Shown in pieces: positions 1 to 11,200 of a stretch of 50,305 bases of DNA. The notes beneath the pieces are model-generated. The model saw only the letters and a program-made list of their open reading frames with translations, made no database searches and had not been told where the DNA came from. Within the stretch, counting starts at the first letter, position 1. Every line of letters starts with the position of its first letter. The DNA lies in assembly GCA_029560455.1 (NCBI GenBank), contig JAKQKW010000448.1, forward strand, positions 1-50,305. Reading direction: 5' to 3'. Source of the DNA: Candidatus Rifleibacteriota bacterium. GTDB taxonomy: Bacteria > Riflebacteria > Ozemobacteria > Ozemobacterales > Ozemobacteraceae. Both the position numbers and the translations under genes were made by a program.

Positions 1-847
1 AAGCGACAACCGACAGCAGAATGACGAATTTGAGAGTCTTTTCGCCAATCGATCTGGCGACCGCGTAGACTTCGCCTGCATTCTGAAAGACGAAAATTCT
101 CAGGCCATAATGCAGAATCGGCAGGGAAATAGCGACCTGGGGCGAGGTGCCATTGCCCTTCGGCAGCAGGTCGTAGGCACCGCAGGGTTTTTCCATGAGG
201 TCAGAGATCAGCTCTTTCGGGAAATCAGGCTGTTCAAGAATGTTTTCACCCGTCTGGGTAACCAGAAAATAGCGAAAATTGGTGCCGAAAGTGATACCTT
301 CGAGTGACTTTCGCAGCTTCAGAAAAGAAACGGTTGAAATGACAACCGGGCTCTGAGGGCTTTCAGAAACCGGAGCCTTGACATGAAAGGCTTCTGGAGA
401 AAAGAAAATGCTCTGAGCCGAATTAAAAAGAAGCTGTTCAGGCACCGAAAGGGTTGTAATTGCATTCTGATCCGGCTTGGAGTGATTCAGCAGCATGCCG
501 TCCGGCGAAATGAGCACCAGTCGCTCAACATATTCGTAGGCCTGATCGAGCTGCTGCAGAGCATGCGAAGCGCCCTCTGAAGCCGGCTCACGCAAACGCA
601 CGTCGGCGGCCACATAGCGGGTCAACTCGTCATAGACGCTGACATACTGGTCAACCTCGTATTTCACCTGCTGAAATGCCTGAATATTGCCTTCGATAAG
701 AATATCGCGGGCGATTTCGCCGAGAATATTGAATGAATAGAGGCCCAGAGAGAGGAGCGGCAGAATTGTCAGAAGAAATATACCAAGCCAGGCCCTGAGC
801 TTGATGCTTTTAAAGAACCCAGGCTTCGCACCTGATGTTTTGTTCAT
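1..847 (-). CDS. Membrane sensor protein, N-terminal part (cut by window edge)
   Basis: An open frame starts at the ATG at 847 and runs without a stop off the left edge, giving about 282 residues. A cytoplasmic basic start is followed by a membrane segment at about residues 18-40 (WLGIFLLTILPLLSLGLY). Then comes an extracytoplasmic region of about 220 residues with a helical start and mixed alpha/beta sequence, compatible with a dCache/PDC-like sensor. A second membrane segment begins at about residue 268, just where the sequence ends. The missing part would probably carry HAMP and an output domain, but which output cannot be seen. It lies 72 bases downstream of the ankyrin gene on the same strand, so co-transcription is possible. 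The fold is inferred from layout, not from a recognised motif. Confidence 0.7.
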   Translation of the reverse strand, partial: MNKTSGAKPGFFKSIKLRAWLGIFLLTILPLLSLGLYSFNILGEIARDILIEGNIQAFQQVKYEVDQYVSVYDELTRYVAADVRLREPASEGASHALQQLDQAYEYVERLVLISPDGMLLNHSKPDQNAITTLSVPEQLLFNSAQSIFFSPEAFHVKAPVSESPQSPVVISTVSFLKLRKSLEGITFGTNFRYFLVTQTGENILEQPDFPKELISDLMEKPCGAYDLLPKGNGTSPQVAISLPILHYGLRIFVFQNAGEVYAVARSIGEKTLKFVILLSVVA

Positions 848-919
848 GCTGATTACCCGTCAAGAATAGGTTTTGTGTACCCTGCCAGTTTAATAAAAAA
901 CCGGCAGGCAAGTAAAGTT

Positions 920-1660
920 TTATCGTGTTCGCCCCAACTGCCGCATCAACTCTTCGAAACGCCGCGGGAAAGTCGAATGACGGTCTTTTCGCCAGGCAAT
1001 GGTTTCGGGCAGATTTCGCCAGATGTCATGAATACCCAGGGTTGCCCCGGCCTGCAACAGCAGTTTCGCCACCGCAAGATAGTCTTTCTCGTCTTTAGAA
1101 GCGGCCGGAAAAGATTTATGATTGTCGAGGGCAGCAGCGGCCAGATGCAAAGGCGTCTGCCAGTTGTTGTTCAGGCAGTCTGGGCCAGAATTGTTTTCGA
1201 GAAGAATTTTAACGGTGGCCGGGCTGCCATTGGCCGCAGCAAAATGCAGTGGCAGATTACCGTCGACATCCTGCGCCAGAATATCGGCGCGGCGGGTAAG
1301 CAGAAATTCAAGAATCTTCGGGGAGCTGTAAAACGCCGCGTAATGCAGCGGCGTAAACTTTTTAAGACCGTCAACGGCGTTTACATCTGCGCCAGCATTG
1401 ATCAACACATTAACCATGGCATGCTGCCCGTTAATAACTGCCAGATGCAGAGGCGACCTGCCCAGCTCATCGTTCATCGTTGCCAGAATCGGATTTTTTG
1501 CGAGAAACCGCCGCACAGAATCGAGATTTCCTTCAGCGACCTCTCTGTGAAAAGGGTCGGCTGACAGCGGGCAAACTGCTCCGGTCTGAAAATACAGAAC
1601 CAGAAGGAAAATACCCAGATATTCCGGCAACAGCACAAAAACTTTACATTGCTTAAACAA
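920..1660 (-). CDS. Exported ankyrin-repeat protein
   Basis: 246 residues. The N-terminal hydrophobic stretch (about residues 7-28) looks like a signal peptide or anchor. The rest is about five to six ankyrin repeats, seen as recurring helix-turn signatures such as GRSPLHLAVINGQ, FTPLHYAAF, GNLPLHFAAANGS and WQTPLHLAAAA, each followed by an LL..GA(D) half-repeat. Ankyrin repeats mediate protein-protein contacts; the partner is unknown and probably periplasmic or at the envelope. The start is a TTG preceded by a good ribosome site (CGGAGAG, 7-8 bases upstream); no ATG gives a complete signal segment. It is divergent from the exported protein gene beginning at 1729. Confidence 0.85.
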   Translation of the reverse strand: MFKQCKVFVLLPEYLGIFLLVLYFQTGAVCPLSADPFHREVAEGNLDSVRRFLAKNPILATMNDELGRSPLHLAVINGQHAMVNVLINAGADVNAVDGLKKFTPLHYAAFYSSPKILEFLLTRRADILAQDVDGNLPLHFAAANGSPATVKILLENNSGPDCLNNNWQTPLHLAAAALDNHKSFPAASKDEKDYLAVAKLLLQAGATLGIHDIWRNLPETIAWRKDRHSTFPRRFEELMRQLGRTR

Positions 1661-1677
1661 AAGCCGTCTCTCCGAAA

Positions 1678-1692
1678 AGCAGATTGTCTGCT
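1678..1692. promoter_or_regulatory. Short perfect dyad in a divergent intergenic region
   Basis: The sequence AGCAGA-TTG-TCTGCT is a perfect 6-base inverted repeat in the 68-base gap between the divergent genes starting at 1660 (minus) and 1729 (plus). It could be an operator for either gene. It is short enough to be chance, so this is only a candidate. Confidence 0.2.
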
Positions 1693-1728
1693 AGAATTAT
1701 ATTAGAAAAGGTCGCCAGGAGAAACACC

Positions 1729-2295
1729 ATGAAAAGAATTATTTTTGGCCTGCTGTTATTCGTTCTATTTTCAACTTTGGCTCTATATGCTCAAGACCAG
1801 CAACAGGAACATGAAGCGATTCTCAAAGGTCTCGGCTTTGCCTTTCAGAGCAAAGAATTCAAAACCATCAAAATTGCACTTGCCAGCATAAAAAACAAAG
1901 GTGCTGGTGGGGCCATGGCCTCAGAGGGCCAGAATCTTTCGGAACCGGAAAATCAGCAGCTGAAAGGCAAGCTCGTGATTGGCGGCTATGACTACATTCT
2001 CAAGGTAACAAGCTACGCTGCCGTAAATATCGAGGCCGATCTTTTCAGCGAAGATGCAAGACCAGCAACTGCAGACAGCGGCGAATTCAAACTGCCGGTT
2101 CCCCTTGGGCACGTTTCTTTGAACTTGAGCGAACCTGACCCTGGTTGCCCGGTAATTACCGGTACTTTACGTCTCAAAGACGAAAAGGTCACCGCAGTCA
2201 GCGGCGAATTCGAGCTTTATCTCAATGATATGACCAGAGTCGGCAAAAAGAAGCCAGAAAATCAGGCTCCGGGCTTAGAGCCGGGCGTGCAATAA
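1729..2295 (+). CDS. Exported protein of unknown function
   Basis: 188 residues from the ATG at 1729, chosen because CCAGGAGAAACACC gives a strong ribosome site and the protein then opens with a clean signal peptide (MKRIIFGLLLFVLF, cleavage near ALYA|QDQ). An in-frame upstream start at 1684 has no such support. The mature part is mixed alpha/beta with a central strand-rich stretch (about 75-150) and a charged tail. I do not recognise the family. The 3' end overlaps the end of the convergent giant cyclase gene by 21 bases, so neither gene has room for its own terminator here. Confidence 0.75.
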   Translation: MKRIIFGLLLFVLFSTLALYAQDQQQEHEAILKGLGFAFQSKEFKTIKIALASIKNKGAGGAMASEGQNLSEPENQQLKGKLVIGGYDYILKVTSYAAVNIEADLFSEDARPATADSGEFKLPVPLGHVSLNLSEPDPGCPVITGTLRLKDEKVTAVSGEFELYLNDMTRVGKKKPENQAPGLEPGVQ

Positions 2296-5200
2296 ATCCA
2301 CGGTTTCGCTCTTGCCCTTCAGCGCGACACTGCCAAAAGGCGAGAGGCGGTTTTTATCTTCAAATTCTTCTGCGGCCAGGGTGCTGACCAGATATCTTTG
2401 TTCTGGCATTTCCGCGGCCTGTGCATTTATTCTGGCAGCGGTATTAACCGTATCACCGATAATGGTAAAATCTCTTTTGCTGCTGATGCCGAGAAGACCG
2501 GCAATGACACTGCCACAATGAACTCCAGCCGCAACCTGAAAAGGCAGCAGGCCTTCTCTGGCAGCGTCACTGATAATCTGCAGGGTGTGCATGGCCATGG
2601 CGTTGCTTCTCTTAAGACCTTCCGGACTGTAGAAATAGGCAAGAATCTTTTCGCCGATGATTTTGTCGGCTTCACCGTCGTTGTTGATGATAATGCCACA
2701 AAGAACATCTACCTGCGCGCTCACGCCGGCTAGAAGCTCTTCAGGCGCCAGTTTTTTCTGCAGATCGGCAAAGCCGGGTACTGAAAGATAGAGCACGGTA
2801 ACGTCAAGATGCATGCCGCTTTCAGCTTTTTTCAAGCTTTCTTCATCGCCGGCCACCATGCGGGCGGCGCGCGAAACCATCTGCCCCATCAGTTCTCGCT
2901 CCTGTAGACCCCGCGCCATGCCATTAAATGAATGCAGCATCTGACCAAGCTCATCTGACCTGGTAGAGGCAATGCGAAAGTCATACTGCTGTGATGCCAT
3001 CATTTTTACGCCCGCATGCAGCTGCCTGACCGGCAGGGAAACATCTGCAGCCACCAGCAGCGTCAATAGAACAACTGCGACGATTGAAAGCAGCAGCAGA
3101 ACAAGAAATTTGCGTCGACCGTTTTCAATAGCCGTCATTATTTCATCTTCAGGGCTGACAGCTATCATAAGCATGGTCTCGTTATGGCTGCCAAGCCGTG
3201 CTTCAACAAGACACTCACGACCGGCAACGGTTCTTCGACTGCTCAAAGGGCCGTTAGCCGCGACAGCGAGTCTTGCAATCTGCGCAATTTCAGGGTTCCA
3301 GCTGCCCCCCTTCGGGTATTTAAGAGCGCCATACATCAGCTTCGCTTCTGCAAAAACCGGAAACGGGACTTCTGCATTTTTAAAGATGCGGCGTGTGGTT
3401 GAATTAAGACTGTCAAAAAACAGCCAGTAGACTATCAATTCAGGCTTAAGAAGCCCGGGAAATGGCATCAGTCTAAGGCAACCGCTTCCGGTTGAGTAAA
3501 AAAGCCTGATCGGCAGATCGAGACCATGCACCAGCTTGAAATAGGCATCAACGCCAAATATAGTACGAAAAATCTCAAGACCGGCATCGAGGGTCATCTC
3601 ACCTTTGACTGCAGCGCCGGCGCTTCTGACTCTTCCGCTTGCCTTCTTTTCGACCCCCAGAGAAGACAACAAAGTTTCAAGGGAAGTATTGATGAGAAGC
3701 TTGAAGTCAGTCGACTCTTTTTCGCCTTTGCCGGCCATTACCGAATGGTTCCAGCCCAGCGAACTGAAAACAATCGCTTCATTGAAACTGGTTCTGCCGG
3801 TATAGCCATGGTTGATTGCAGCCTGACTGCGAATATATTCTTCGAGGTCATACAATTCATTCTTAGAGGGGTTTTCGAGCGACCTCGCCATATTAATGAG
3901 CTTCTCCGAACCGGCAACACATCTGATTTTTTCCCATTCGATGGTTTCCTGCATGAACTGGCGTCTTTCAAGCTGCTCGATCAGTGAAATCATGCGCACC
4001 CGCTCTTCATTGACCCGCAGATCCTTCTGTTCAACCGCATACCATTCGTTGACTGTATATACGCAGGTTACCGGAACAATCGCAGATGCAAAAAGTCCAA
4101 GCCAGAGCTGAACCGGGAAGCTTCGGGCAACAAAGGTCTGTCCATGCAGAGTGCGATGCCAGAAAATCACCAGAGCAAGGGCAATCAGTATTCCTGGCCA
4201 GACCGGACTGTTTTTTTCGGGCAGCGTCTCGATTGCCAGAACAAGACTTGAGCTCTCTGAGCCGTTTTTTATAGGGATTTCAGAAAAATACCAGCCGGGC
4301 AGAGATAGTGGCTCACCGCCGACATTAAAAGAAGCGGCGGCAGGAACAGGAAACCCGGCTGAAGTATATTCTAACCCGCCTCTCAAGGCGAAATTCAACC
4401 CTTCGCCCTCAAGAAGCGGCACAAGAAACCGAAAAAAATTGTCATGAACGTTGCTTTTTCTGAAAGCACACATGACCGCCCCAACCTGCAAAACCTCTTC
4501 TTCAGAAGGAACGCGTCTCAATTCCCGCCCGCGAAAGTCAGAATTTGCGACATGAAGTAATTTGGGGTCGCGCAGCAAAAGCGGCTGCCAGAAGAAGTAA
4601 CAGTCATTGCCATCTATGTTGCCATCGGCCAGTCTGGCATGGGCATCGTTATAAAAAGGCCAGAAACGCATATTAATACCAAGATCCAGCGACACCCTTT
4701 TCATGAATTCTTCGGTATCCGGCACCTTGCCGGTATAAAATCTAAGCGCAAGCAGCCTTAGAAATTTGAGAATAAATGATTCGAACTGCGCTTTGCCTGA
4801 GTAACTGACAAGTTTCCAGTCGGGGGTAATGCTTGCAATTTCTGCCCCACCAGGCTTATGTAAGACCGCAAAAAGCTCAGGCTGCAGACCAGAACTCTGA
4901 AGTTTAATCTGCATTTCGTTGGCAGCGGCTGCAAGAGAAGTCGATGTCACTCCGTGAATGCTCCAGACATTGGCTGAGGTAAGGTTTTCACAAAGGGTAT
5001 CGACATACTGTTCAAAAACAATTTTCTGCTGTTCCGGAGTTCCAATTCTGGCTTTAAGATTGGCGGTAAATGAGCGGGCATCGCGTTCAATATGACGACG
5101 GCGCGTTTCAAGACCACTTCGTTCGGTCACGAACCATGCAATCAGCGGAAAAATAATGCAGAACACACCTGCCAGAAATGCAAGTGACATGGAAAACCGG

Positions 5201-8200
5201 CTTTCAGGCAACCCGGCCGCCGCAAAAGATTCCTTTTCAAAGTCGGGCACAGCGTCTTTTCTATTTTCCTGATTTTCTTTCGGGCGTATAGAGGCGGCCA
5301 GCATGTTTTCAACTGCCTCATCAGCCGGTGGCTGCATGTTATAGACAAATTCATCAGCGTAACTGACTTCATGCCATTGCAGCGGAATTTTTTCGACCGC
5401 CTGCACCAGATGACGGTCGGCAATTATCGGCCATTCAGCAAAATTTCTGGTCATGCTCTCAAATTCGGCGGCGCGCTTGAAAGCACTGCCAAACATGCCG
5501 TAATCGCGACGGCTGAAGCGGCTGCCGGTTTCACCGGCAACGATTTCGCCGGCAGAAAGACCGATGCCGATTTTATAGGTAAACAAACCGGCCTTTTTAC
5601 GGTTGTTGTTTATTTCCTGCAACTTGCGCAGCATACAGATACTGGCAAAAGTTGCCCGCATGCCGGGCGACTGATGAAAATGAAAGTCGTCGGCAAAAAC
5701 CGCTTCAATGGCATCGCCAATAAACTTATAGATTTTTCCGCCAAAACTGCCAATAATTGTGGCCATTTCGGTAACGTGGTCATTCAACAGGGCCGTAATC
5801 TCGACAGCCGGGTGCTCTTCACACATACTGGTAAAACTGCGGATATCGGTTACCAGAACTACGCCGGCGAATTTTTCGGTAGGCGCACGGCCCGCAAGGG
5901 TTGCATTGGCAACCGCATTAACCGCGTGTTCAGAAAGCATCGATGCCAGGCGATGTCTTTCTTCAAGGCCCCTGATCATGGCATTGAACTCACTGTTAAG
6001 CAGGCCGATTTCATCGGTGCGTTCGACGACCGGCAGTTGTTGCAGTCTGCCACGCTCAACAGCGTCAAAGCCGGATTTTATTATCTGCAATGGCCTGACA
6101 ATTCTTAACCAGACTCCGAGAATGCTTACTGCAAGCATGCCAAGAGCGAGCCCGCCCAGAAGCAGAAAAAGAATAATTCGCCTGCTATGATCACTGTCTT
6201 TGCGGGTATGATCGATCGCGCCGATAAGAACGGTGCTGTCAAAATGCCGAGAAGCATAGGCAACCACCGACATGCCAGCCATCGTCGTCTTGAGAATCCC
6301 GCTTTTAATGCTGAAGGCAGAATCGGCAAAGCGCTGGCAGGCACGTAGTTGCGTCTGCGAAAAAGCACGGTCTGGCCTGAGAACCATTTCAACGCCCTTG
6401 TCGCTGCGTTTGAATGCCGCAAGTTTAATTTCTGGAGCGCGCAGGCCGAGCTGCTCGACACTGCGGGATATTACCGCGCGGTCAATTTCTGATTCAAGCC
6501 AGGCAAGCATGATTACAAAACGTTTTTTACCGTTGACGGCGAGAAAATCATTCATGCAGCCAAGATAGCCGCGCCCGGTGTCGCTTCTGACAACCCGGCC
6601 GCGGTATCGCGCCAGTTCGACATCTATTCCCTCGCTGTCACGTTTGAAAGACTGCATGGCAGCCAGGTTCTTCTCGTCAACCCGGTGCGGCGGCAGAACG
6701 AACTCAGGTTCTTCGCGCATCAGTGTTTTGCGAAGATTCAGGGTGTAAGGCAGACCATAGAACCTTGCGAGAACATCAAAGCCGGAAACCTTGATTTTTC
6801 CGGTGCTTTCGATTTTATAATCGCCACAGAGATCATACAGAGCAAAGCCGCTGACCGAAAGCCTGCCACTGCGCCGGCTGATCAAATCGCGAGCCCGGAC
6901 AAAAACCTCGCTGCCGCTGGCAACCCCACCCTCGGCAAGTATTTCTTCAATTGCCCGGTCGTCACGAATATCTGCCAGAAGCGACAGATAGTCGTTTTCA
7001 AGGGTTTCTTTGCTGGCATCAAAATCGAGCAGGCTGGTTACGAGAGTTTCTTCGAGATGATTCTCGTCAGCTTTGAGGCGCTCAAAAATATAGGCGGTGG
7101 CAGAGGTGACGTAGAGAGAAGCCGGCAAGGTTGCGGCCAGCAGAACAACTATCGCAAAACGACTGCTGATCGAAGCAAATGGCCAGATACCCAGAATCGA
7201 CCCACGCAGCAGCAACAGAACAAGCAGAGAGCTTACCGAAAGGTTCAGCAGGCTCAGCCATGCCGGCAGCCCCCTGTCATTGTCGGCGGGCAGCAAAAGA
7301 AAAGCAATATGGTTCTCGAGCGGCATAACCCGGCAATAAAGCAGGTAGCGCCCCAGGGGCTGCGCCCACGGAAAGCCTTCATTCTCCCACTTTTCTATAT
7401 TTTTATCGGCCAGCCCAAGCTGTTGGCGCCAATCTTTGAAAATTCGCGAAGAACCGATTCGCGGCGGAAAAAGCTGATCAGGCCCGGCGGTCTTAAATAT
7501 TCTCAGAAAGCCGCCGGCCATCTCTGCGCCAAGGCCGGCTTTTCTGGCTGCCAGCGCCATTGAAGCTGCTGCAATATCCTGGTTGCGTGAAACCACGAGA
7601 AAAAAACCAATGCTTCGACCATCGCCAATTTCAGCGAAATCCCAAAGCAAAAATGATGGAATCTGGCGGTAAATAACCGGAGTTGCGATATTGCGCTGTT
7701 CGCCGGCAATCAATGAAATCCTGCACCCATGCCCGAAAACCTTTTGCAGCAACTTTTCACTGCGTTTGCCTTCTGCGTCTCCAGACTTTTCATGGGAGTT
7801 TTCATCGATCAGGCTCTGCATGATCATTTCCATTGGCCGGCGACTGGCGTTTTTTTCGTTGTTATACCATGTCTGAACGCCAGATTTGCCAGATTGCCGC
7901 AGAAAAACCCAGAGAGCATGCTTCGGGAAAGGTGATGCAAAAATATTATCAGCAAGGTCACCGACCGGCAGGCCTTCCGGGTTTCGGCCCGGGTATTCAC
8001 GCAGTAATGAAGTCAGTCCCCTGCTGAGTCGCGCGCCCTGCTCAGCCATGTGCAGCGAAAAATCGAGATTTGCCGAGATTTCACCAAGTTTCTGGTTTGC
8101 CAGACGTTCCTGTTCCTGATTCCGCCAGCGGCCGACAATGGCATCAACCTCGCGCCAGCCGCGGTTAACGGCCAGAAGCGGCAGGAACAGAAGCAGCACG

Positions 8201-8229
8201 AGAAGAAGATTGCTCAGCCGGTCTTTCAT
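2275..8229 (-). CDS. Giant tandem membrane adenylyl cyclase (C1/C2-like), second paralogue
   Basis: 1984 residues, about eight membrane segments in two similar halves. Half one: TM at 7-23, periplasmic domain, TMs near 327-345 and 357-378, a second periplasmic domain, TM 685-708, HAMP about 709-760, class III cyclase domain about 785-945. Half two: TM 1013-1034, TMs near 1344-1357 and 1374-1393, TM 1708-1728, HAMP about 1729-1780, cyclase domain about 1808-1984. The first cyclase domain keeps both metal aspartates (D795 in VTDIRSF, D839 in KFIGDAIEAVF) but has K918 and E922 where catalytic Asn and Arg belong. The second has S1816 and E1860 at the metal positions but keeps K1856, T1922, N1929, R1933 and K1971. 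The Lys/Thr pair is typical of ATP-using class IIIb cyclases. One active site at the intramolecular interface is the simplest reading, giving cAMP in response to an extracytoplasmic signal. The start ATG is preceded by GATGGAAA. It lies 26 bases after its paralogue. Confidence 0.88.
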   Translation of the reverse strand: MKDRLSNLLLVLLLFLPLLAVNRGWREVDAIVGRWRNQEQERLANQKLGEISANLDFSLHMAEQGARLSRGLTSLLREYPGRNPEGLPVGDLADNIFASPFPKHALWVFLRQSGKSGVQTWYNNEKNASRRPMEMIMQSLIDENSHEKSGDAEGKRSEKLLQKVFGHGCRISLIAGEQRNIATPVIYRQIPSFLLWDFAEIGDGRSIGFFLVVSRNQDIAAASMALAARKAGLGAEMAGGFLRIFKTAGPDQLFPPRIGSSRIFKDWRQQLGLADKNIEKWENEGFPWAQPLGRYLLYCRVMPLENHIAFLLLPADNDRGLPAWLSLLNLSVSSLLVLLLLRGSILGIWPFASISSRFAIVVLLAATLPASLYVTSATAYIFERLKADENHLEETLVTSLLDFDASKETLENDYLSLLADIRDDRAIEEILAEGGVASGSEVFVRARDLISRRSGRLSVSGFALYDLCGDYKIESTGKIKVSGFDVLARFYGLPYTLNLRKTLMREEPEFVLPPHRVDEKNLAAMQSFKRDSEGIDVELARYRGRVVRSDTGRGYLGCMNDFLAVNGKKRFVIMLAWLESEIDRAVISRSVEQLGLRAPEIKLAAFKRSDKGVEMVLRPDRAFSQTQLRACQRFADSAFSIKSGILKTTMAGMSVVAYASRHFDSTVLIGAIDHTRKDSDHSRRIILFLLLGGLALGMLAVSILGVWLRIVRPLQIIKSGFDAVERGRLQQLPVVERTDEIGLLNSEFNAMIRGLEERHRLASMLSEHAVNAVANATLAGRAPTEKFAGVVLVTDIRSFTSMCEEHPAVEITALLNDHVTEMATIIGSFGGKIYKFIGDAIEAVFADDFHFHQSPGMRATFASICMLRKLQEINNNRKKAGLFTYKIGIGLSAGEIVAGETGSRFSRRDYGMFGSAFKRAAEFESMTRNFAEWPIIADRHLVQAVEKIPLQWHEVSYADEFVYNMQPPADEAVENMLAASIRPKENQENRKDAVPDFEKESFAAAGLPESRFSMSLAFLAGVFCIIFPLIAWFVTERSGLETRRRHIERDARSFTANLKARIGTPEQQKIVFEQYVDTLCENLTSANVWSIHGVTSTSLAAAANEMQIKLQSSGLQPELFAVLHKPGGAEIASITPDWKLVSYSGKAQFESFILKFLRLLALRFYTGKVPDTEEFMKRVSLDLGINMRFWPFYNDAHARLADGNIDGNDCYFFWQPLLLRDPKLLHVANSDFRGRELRRVPSEEEVLQVGAVMCAFRKSNVHDNFFRFLVPLLEGEGLNFALRGGLEYTSAGFPVPAAASFNVGGEPLSLPGWYFSEIPIKNGSESSSLVLAIETLPEKNSPVWPGILIALALVIFWHRTLHGQTFVARSFPVQLWLGLFASAIVPVTCVYTVNEWYAVEQKDLRVNEERVRMISLIEQLERRQFMQETIEWEKIRCVAGSEKLINMARSLENPSKNELYDLEEYIRSQAAINHGYTGRTSFNEAIVFSSLGWNHSVMAGKGEKESTDFKLLINTSLETLLSSLGVEKKASGRVRSAGAAVKGEMTLDAGLEIFRTIFGVDAYFKLVHGLDLPIRLFYSTGSGCLRLMPFPGLLKPELIVYWLFFDSLNSTTRRIFKNAEVPFPVFAEAKLMYGALKYPKGGSWNPEIAQIARLAVAANGPLSSRRTVAGRECLVEARLGSHNETMLMIAVSPEDEIMTAIENGRRKFLVLLLLSIVAVVLLTLLVAADVSLPVRQLHAGVKMMASQQYDFRIASTRSDELGQMLHSFNGMARGLQERELMGQMVSRAARMVAGDEESLKKAESGMHLDVTVLYLSVPGFADLQKKLAPEELLAGVSAQVDVLCGIIINNDGEADKIIGEKILAYFYSPEGLKRSNAMAMHTLQIISDAAREGLLPFQVAAGVHCGSVIAGLLGISSKRDFTIIGDTVNTAARINAQAAEMPEQRYLVSTLAAEEFEDKNRLSPFGSVALKGKSETVDLLHARL

Positions 8230-8255
8230 TTTTCCATCTGCAGATTTAACTTATC

Positions 8256-11200
8256 TCAGATTGTAAGCTGATAAATCTTCAAAGGCAAAGATTTCCCTTT
8301 CAACTCGACTTCACCGAACTCACGGGCGGTAAAATCCCGTGAAGCGAGTTCATAAACATTCTGCGAAATCAGACATCTGCCAAAGCGCAGCTTTTCGGCC
8401 TGACCTTCGATCCTCGCGGTTACGTTGACCGCATCACCGATAACGGTAAAGTCGCGTTTTTCGCCAACTCCGAGGAACCCGGTAATTACTTCGCCGTAAT
8501 TCATACCTATAGCCACCGGGAAAGGCAGCTGACTGCGATTTTCGGCCGTAACAATTTCCTGTGCAGCCCGGCAGGCCGAAAATACCGCACCGGCCCGGTC
8601 ACGGTCGGCACTGAAAACCGCCAGCAACTTATCACCGATAATCTTGTCGACGTCGCCGCCCTGCTCCATGATAATACGTGAAAGCGAACTGACATGCCCC
8701 TTGAGGTCAGCAATAAGCTGATCTGCCGACATTCCTTTGATCCAGGTCTGGAAATCCGGAATACCGATATACAGGAAAACATATTCGGCGCGACGGCTTT
8801 CCTGTTCCTGGTCTTTGAGAGACACCTTCAGAGCGGTCTTAGAAACCATGCGGCCCATCAGCATCTTCTCTTCGAGGCCCTTCATCATTTTATCAAAAGA
8901 ATCACAAAGAACCCCAAGTTCATCGGCCCTTGAAATACGTATTCTGTGGGCATAATTTTCGCTGCCGGCGGCACGGGCACCTTCAATAAGGCATTTGATA
9001 GGCTCCAGAATATCCGCAGCGATATTTCTGGCGATCAGAAGGATCAGGCCGATCGAGACCAGGAGCAGAAGATTGAAAAATAAACGGTTAGCATCAGTAA
9101 CCTCGCGAATAGGTTCTTCAGGAGCCATCGCCATCAGCATGGAAGTCATCTGAGCGATGCCGGGGCGACCTTCGACCAGCCAATTCTTTCCTTCAAATTT
9201 TACCGATGTCGATACGGGCAGATTCGATGAATATATCAAGGCCGCATATGGTGTGATCATCTGTGTAAATGTTGATTTTCCTTCTGGCACAAGGCGTCCG
9301 TATCTGTGCAATTCTGTGGGGAAAATAAGGTAATTCCCTTTGTAATTTCTGGCAATCCTTGCCAGATAACCGTCAAAATCAAACAGCACCATCCAGACCA
9401 TTATGTATTCTGGCTTTTCAATCGTCGGCACCGGATAAATTATTATGCCGGCAGTGCCAGAAAGCACATTCATGACGATCGGCAGACCAAGTCCGTGTGA
9501 AAGCTTGATATAAACATCGTCTCCGAACAATGAGCGAACGGTTTGCAGGCCGGTTTCGACGACAATCTCACCCTTGATGGAATCGCTGCGCATCTTAACT
9601 TCGCCCAGACGCTGATTTCTACGACTTGCCAGGTTTCCGGCTATCTGCTGCAGCATCATGGCAAACTCGGTGGTATCATTTTTATTATAGCCAGAGCTTG
9701 CGAAGTCCCAGCCACTTTTGCCTGCAACCGCAATATCACGCGGAATAAAATTGAAAACGCTTCGGTCGAGAGAGCGCGCCTGCAGATGCCATGAGTCGGT
9801 CATACCTTTAAGAAGCTTTTTCAGAGGTTCGATTTCTTCGGGGCCTGAGGCGTTGTTGATTACCCGCATCAGGTTCATGGTTGCAGTTGCATAGGTCCAG
9901 TCGCTGACCATCTTCCAGCCAAGCGGGGCAGAAAAACTGTCGCGCAGTTCGAAAAGATCGATGAACCTCTGCAGATCACTGCGTTCCTGCGACATTCTGG
10001 CGTTCTGATCTTCGCTCAGGTAAAGTTCAGAAACATAAAACACTGTAATGATAGGAACAACCGCAGCAGCAAGAAGTGTCAGCCACATTTTTCCGGCAAC
10101 CGAACGATTTAGAACTGCTGTACCGGTCGAGATTCTGAACCAGCAGCCAAGTATCAGCAAAAAAGCGACGGTGGCAAAGGCCGGTGCCGGCAACCATTTA
10201 CCAACACCGGTATCAGGAGCCCGGTTGTATCGGGCCACAAGCAGACTGTTTCTGGTGCCGTCGAGATTGAAAGAGTCTTTGTTTACAACGTATTTATTCA
10301 AAACCGCAGTGTTGCCGGAAGCCAAAGCCTCTTTGAGCTCTTCCGGGAAATTGTCGGAAAACTTCATCGCTGCATTCGGGGCTTCAATGCCAATAAGAGT
10401 TTCACCGCTGTATCCGTCGAGGAGAAGCTGCAAAGAACTTTTAAGGGCATCAACTCTGGCCGATACCAGCATCAGACCGTTCTGTTCGCCTTCCGGGTCA
10501 GTGAGAAAGCAATAGAACATGAATTCCGGCTCAGCTTCGAAACGAACTTTGGCTGTGCGGTTCAAAAATTCAAACATGAACATCGAGTCGGTGATACGGT
10601 CGCTGAAAACTGCAGGAGAATAGGTATTCGGCCTGAGTTCAGAAAACAGAGTGCCGATTTTTACCTCGTCATCAATATTTTTTCTCAGGTTAACCAGGCC
10701 GGTCAAACCTTCCAGAATGCCTGCAGCAAAGCCATGGCTGTAGACAACTCTTGTGGCAAATTGTTCCTCGCCCTGATTCGCTTTGCGGTCAAAAAGAAAT
10801 ACAGCGGCCCTGTAAGGTTTTCCATGTTCTGGCTCGATGACAGACAGCCTTGTAGCGATTCTTTCTGAAAGCTTGTCAGTCGAAGCCTCTGCAAAAACCA
10901 GGTTTTCCATGTCGAGAAGCAGCCTGCGACAAACGTTGTCAAAAGCTACCTGTACCGCATCTTCGCATTTGAACTGCTCTATCAGCCTCAGATTGTCGGC
11001 GGAAAGTTCGACTTTGCGACGGTCGAGATAAGAATCTTTCAGAACCATATCGCCCCAGAAAAGTCCGGCAAAAATAAGCAGAATGAAGGCAGCACCGGCG
11101 ACAAATACGCTGAAATGGGAGAAACCGCTGCCACTGCCGGCAACAATCCGGTCAAGATCGGCCTTTTCATTAAGAGCAGTAACAGAGGGGCCGGCTACAA

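Noticed and set aside
875..1564. A 229-codon open frame on the plus strand
   Set aside because: It is antisense to the ankyrin gene, whose repeats are unmistakable. The plus-strand product is basic, Gln/Arg-rich and has no family likeness.
5371..6108. A 245-codon plus-strand frame
   Set aside because: It lies inside the cyclase gene, antisense to its first cyclase domain, and is a shadow of its codon pattern.
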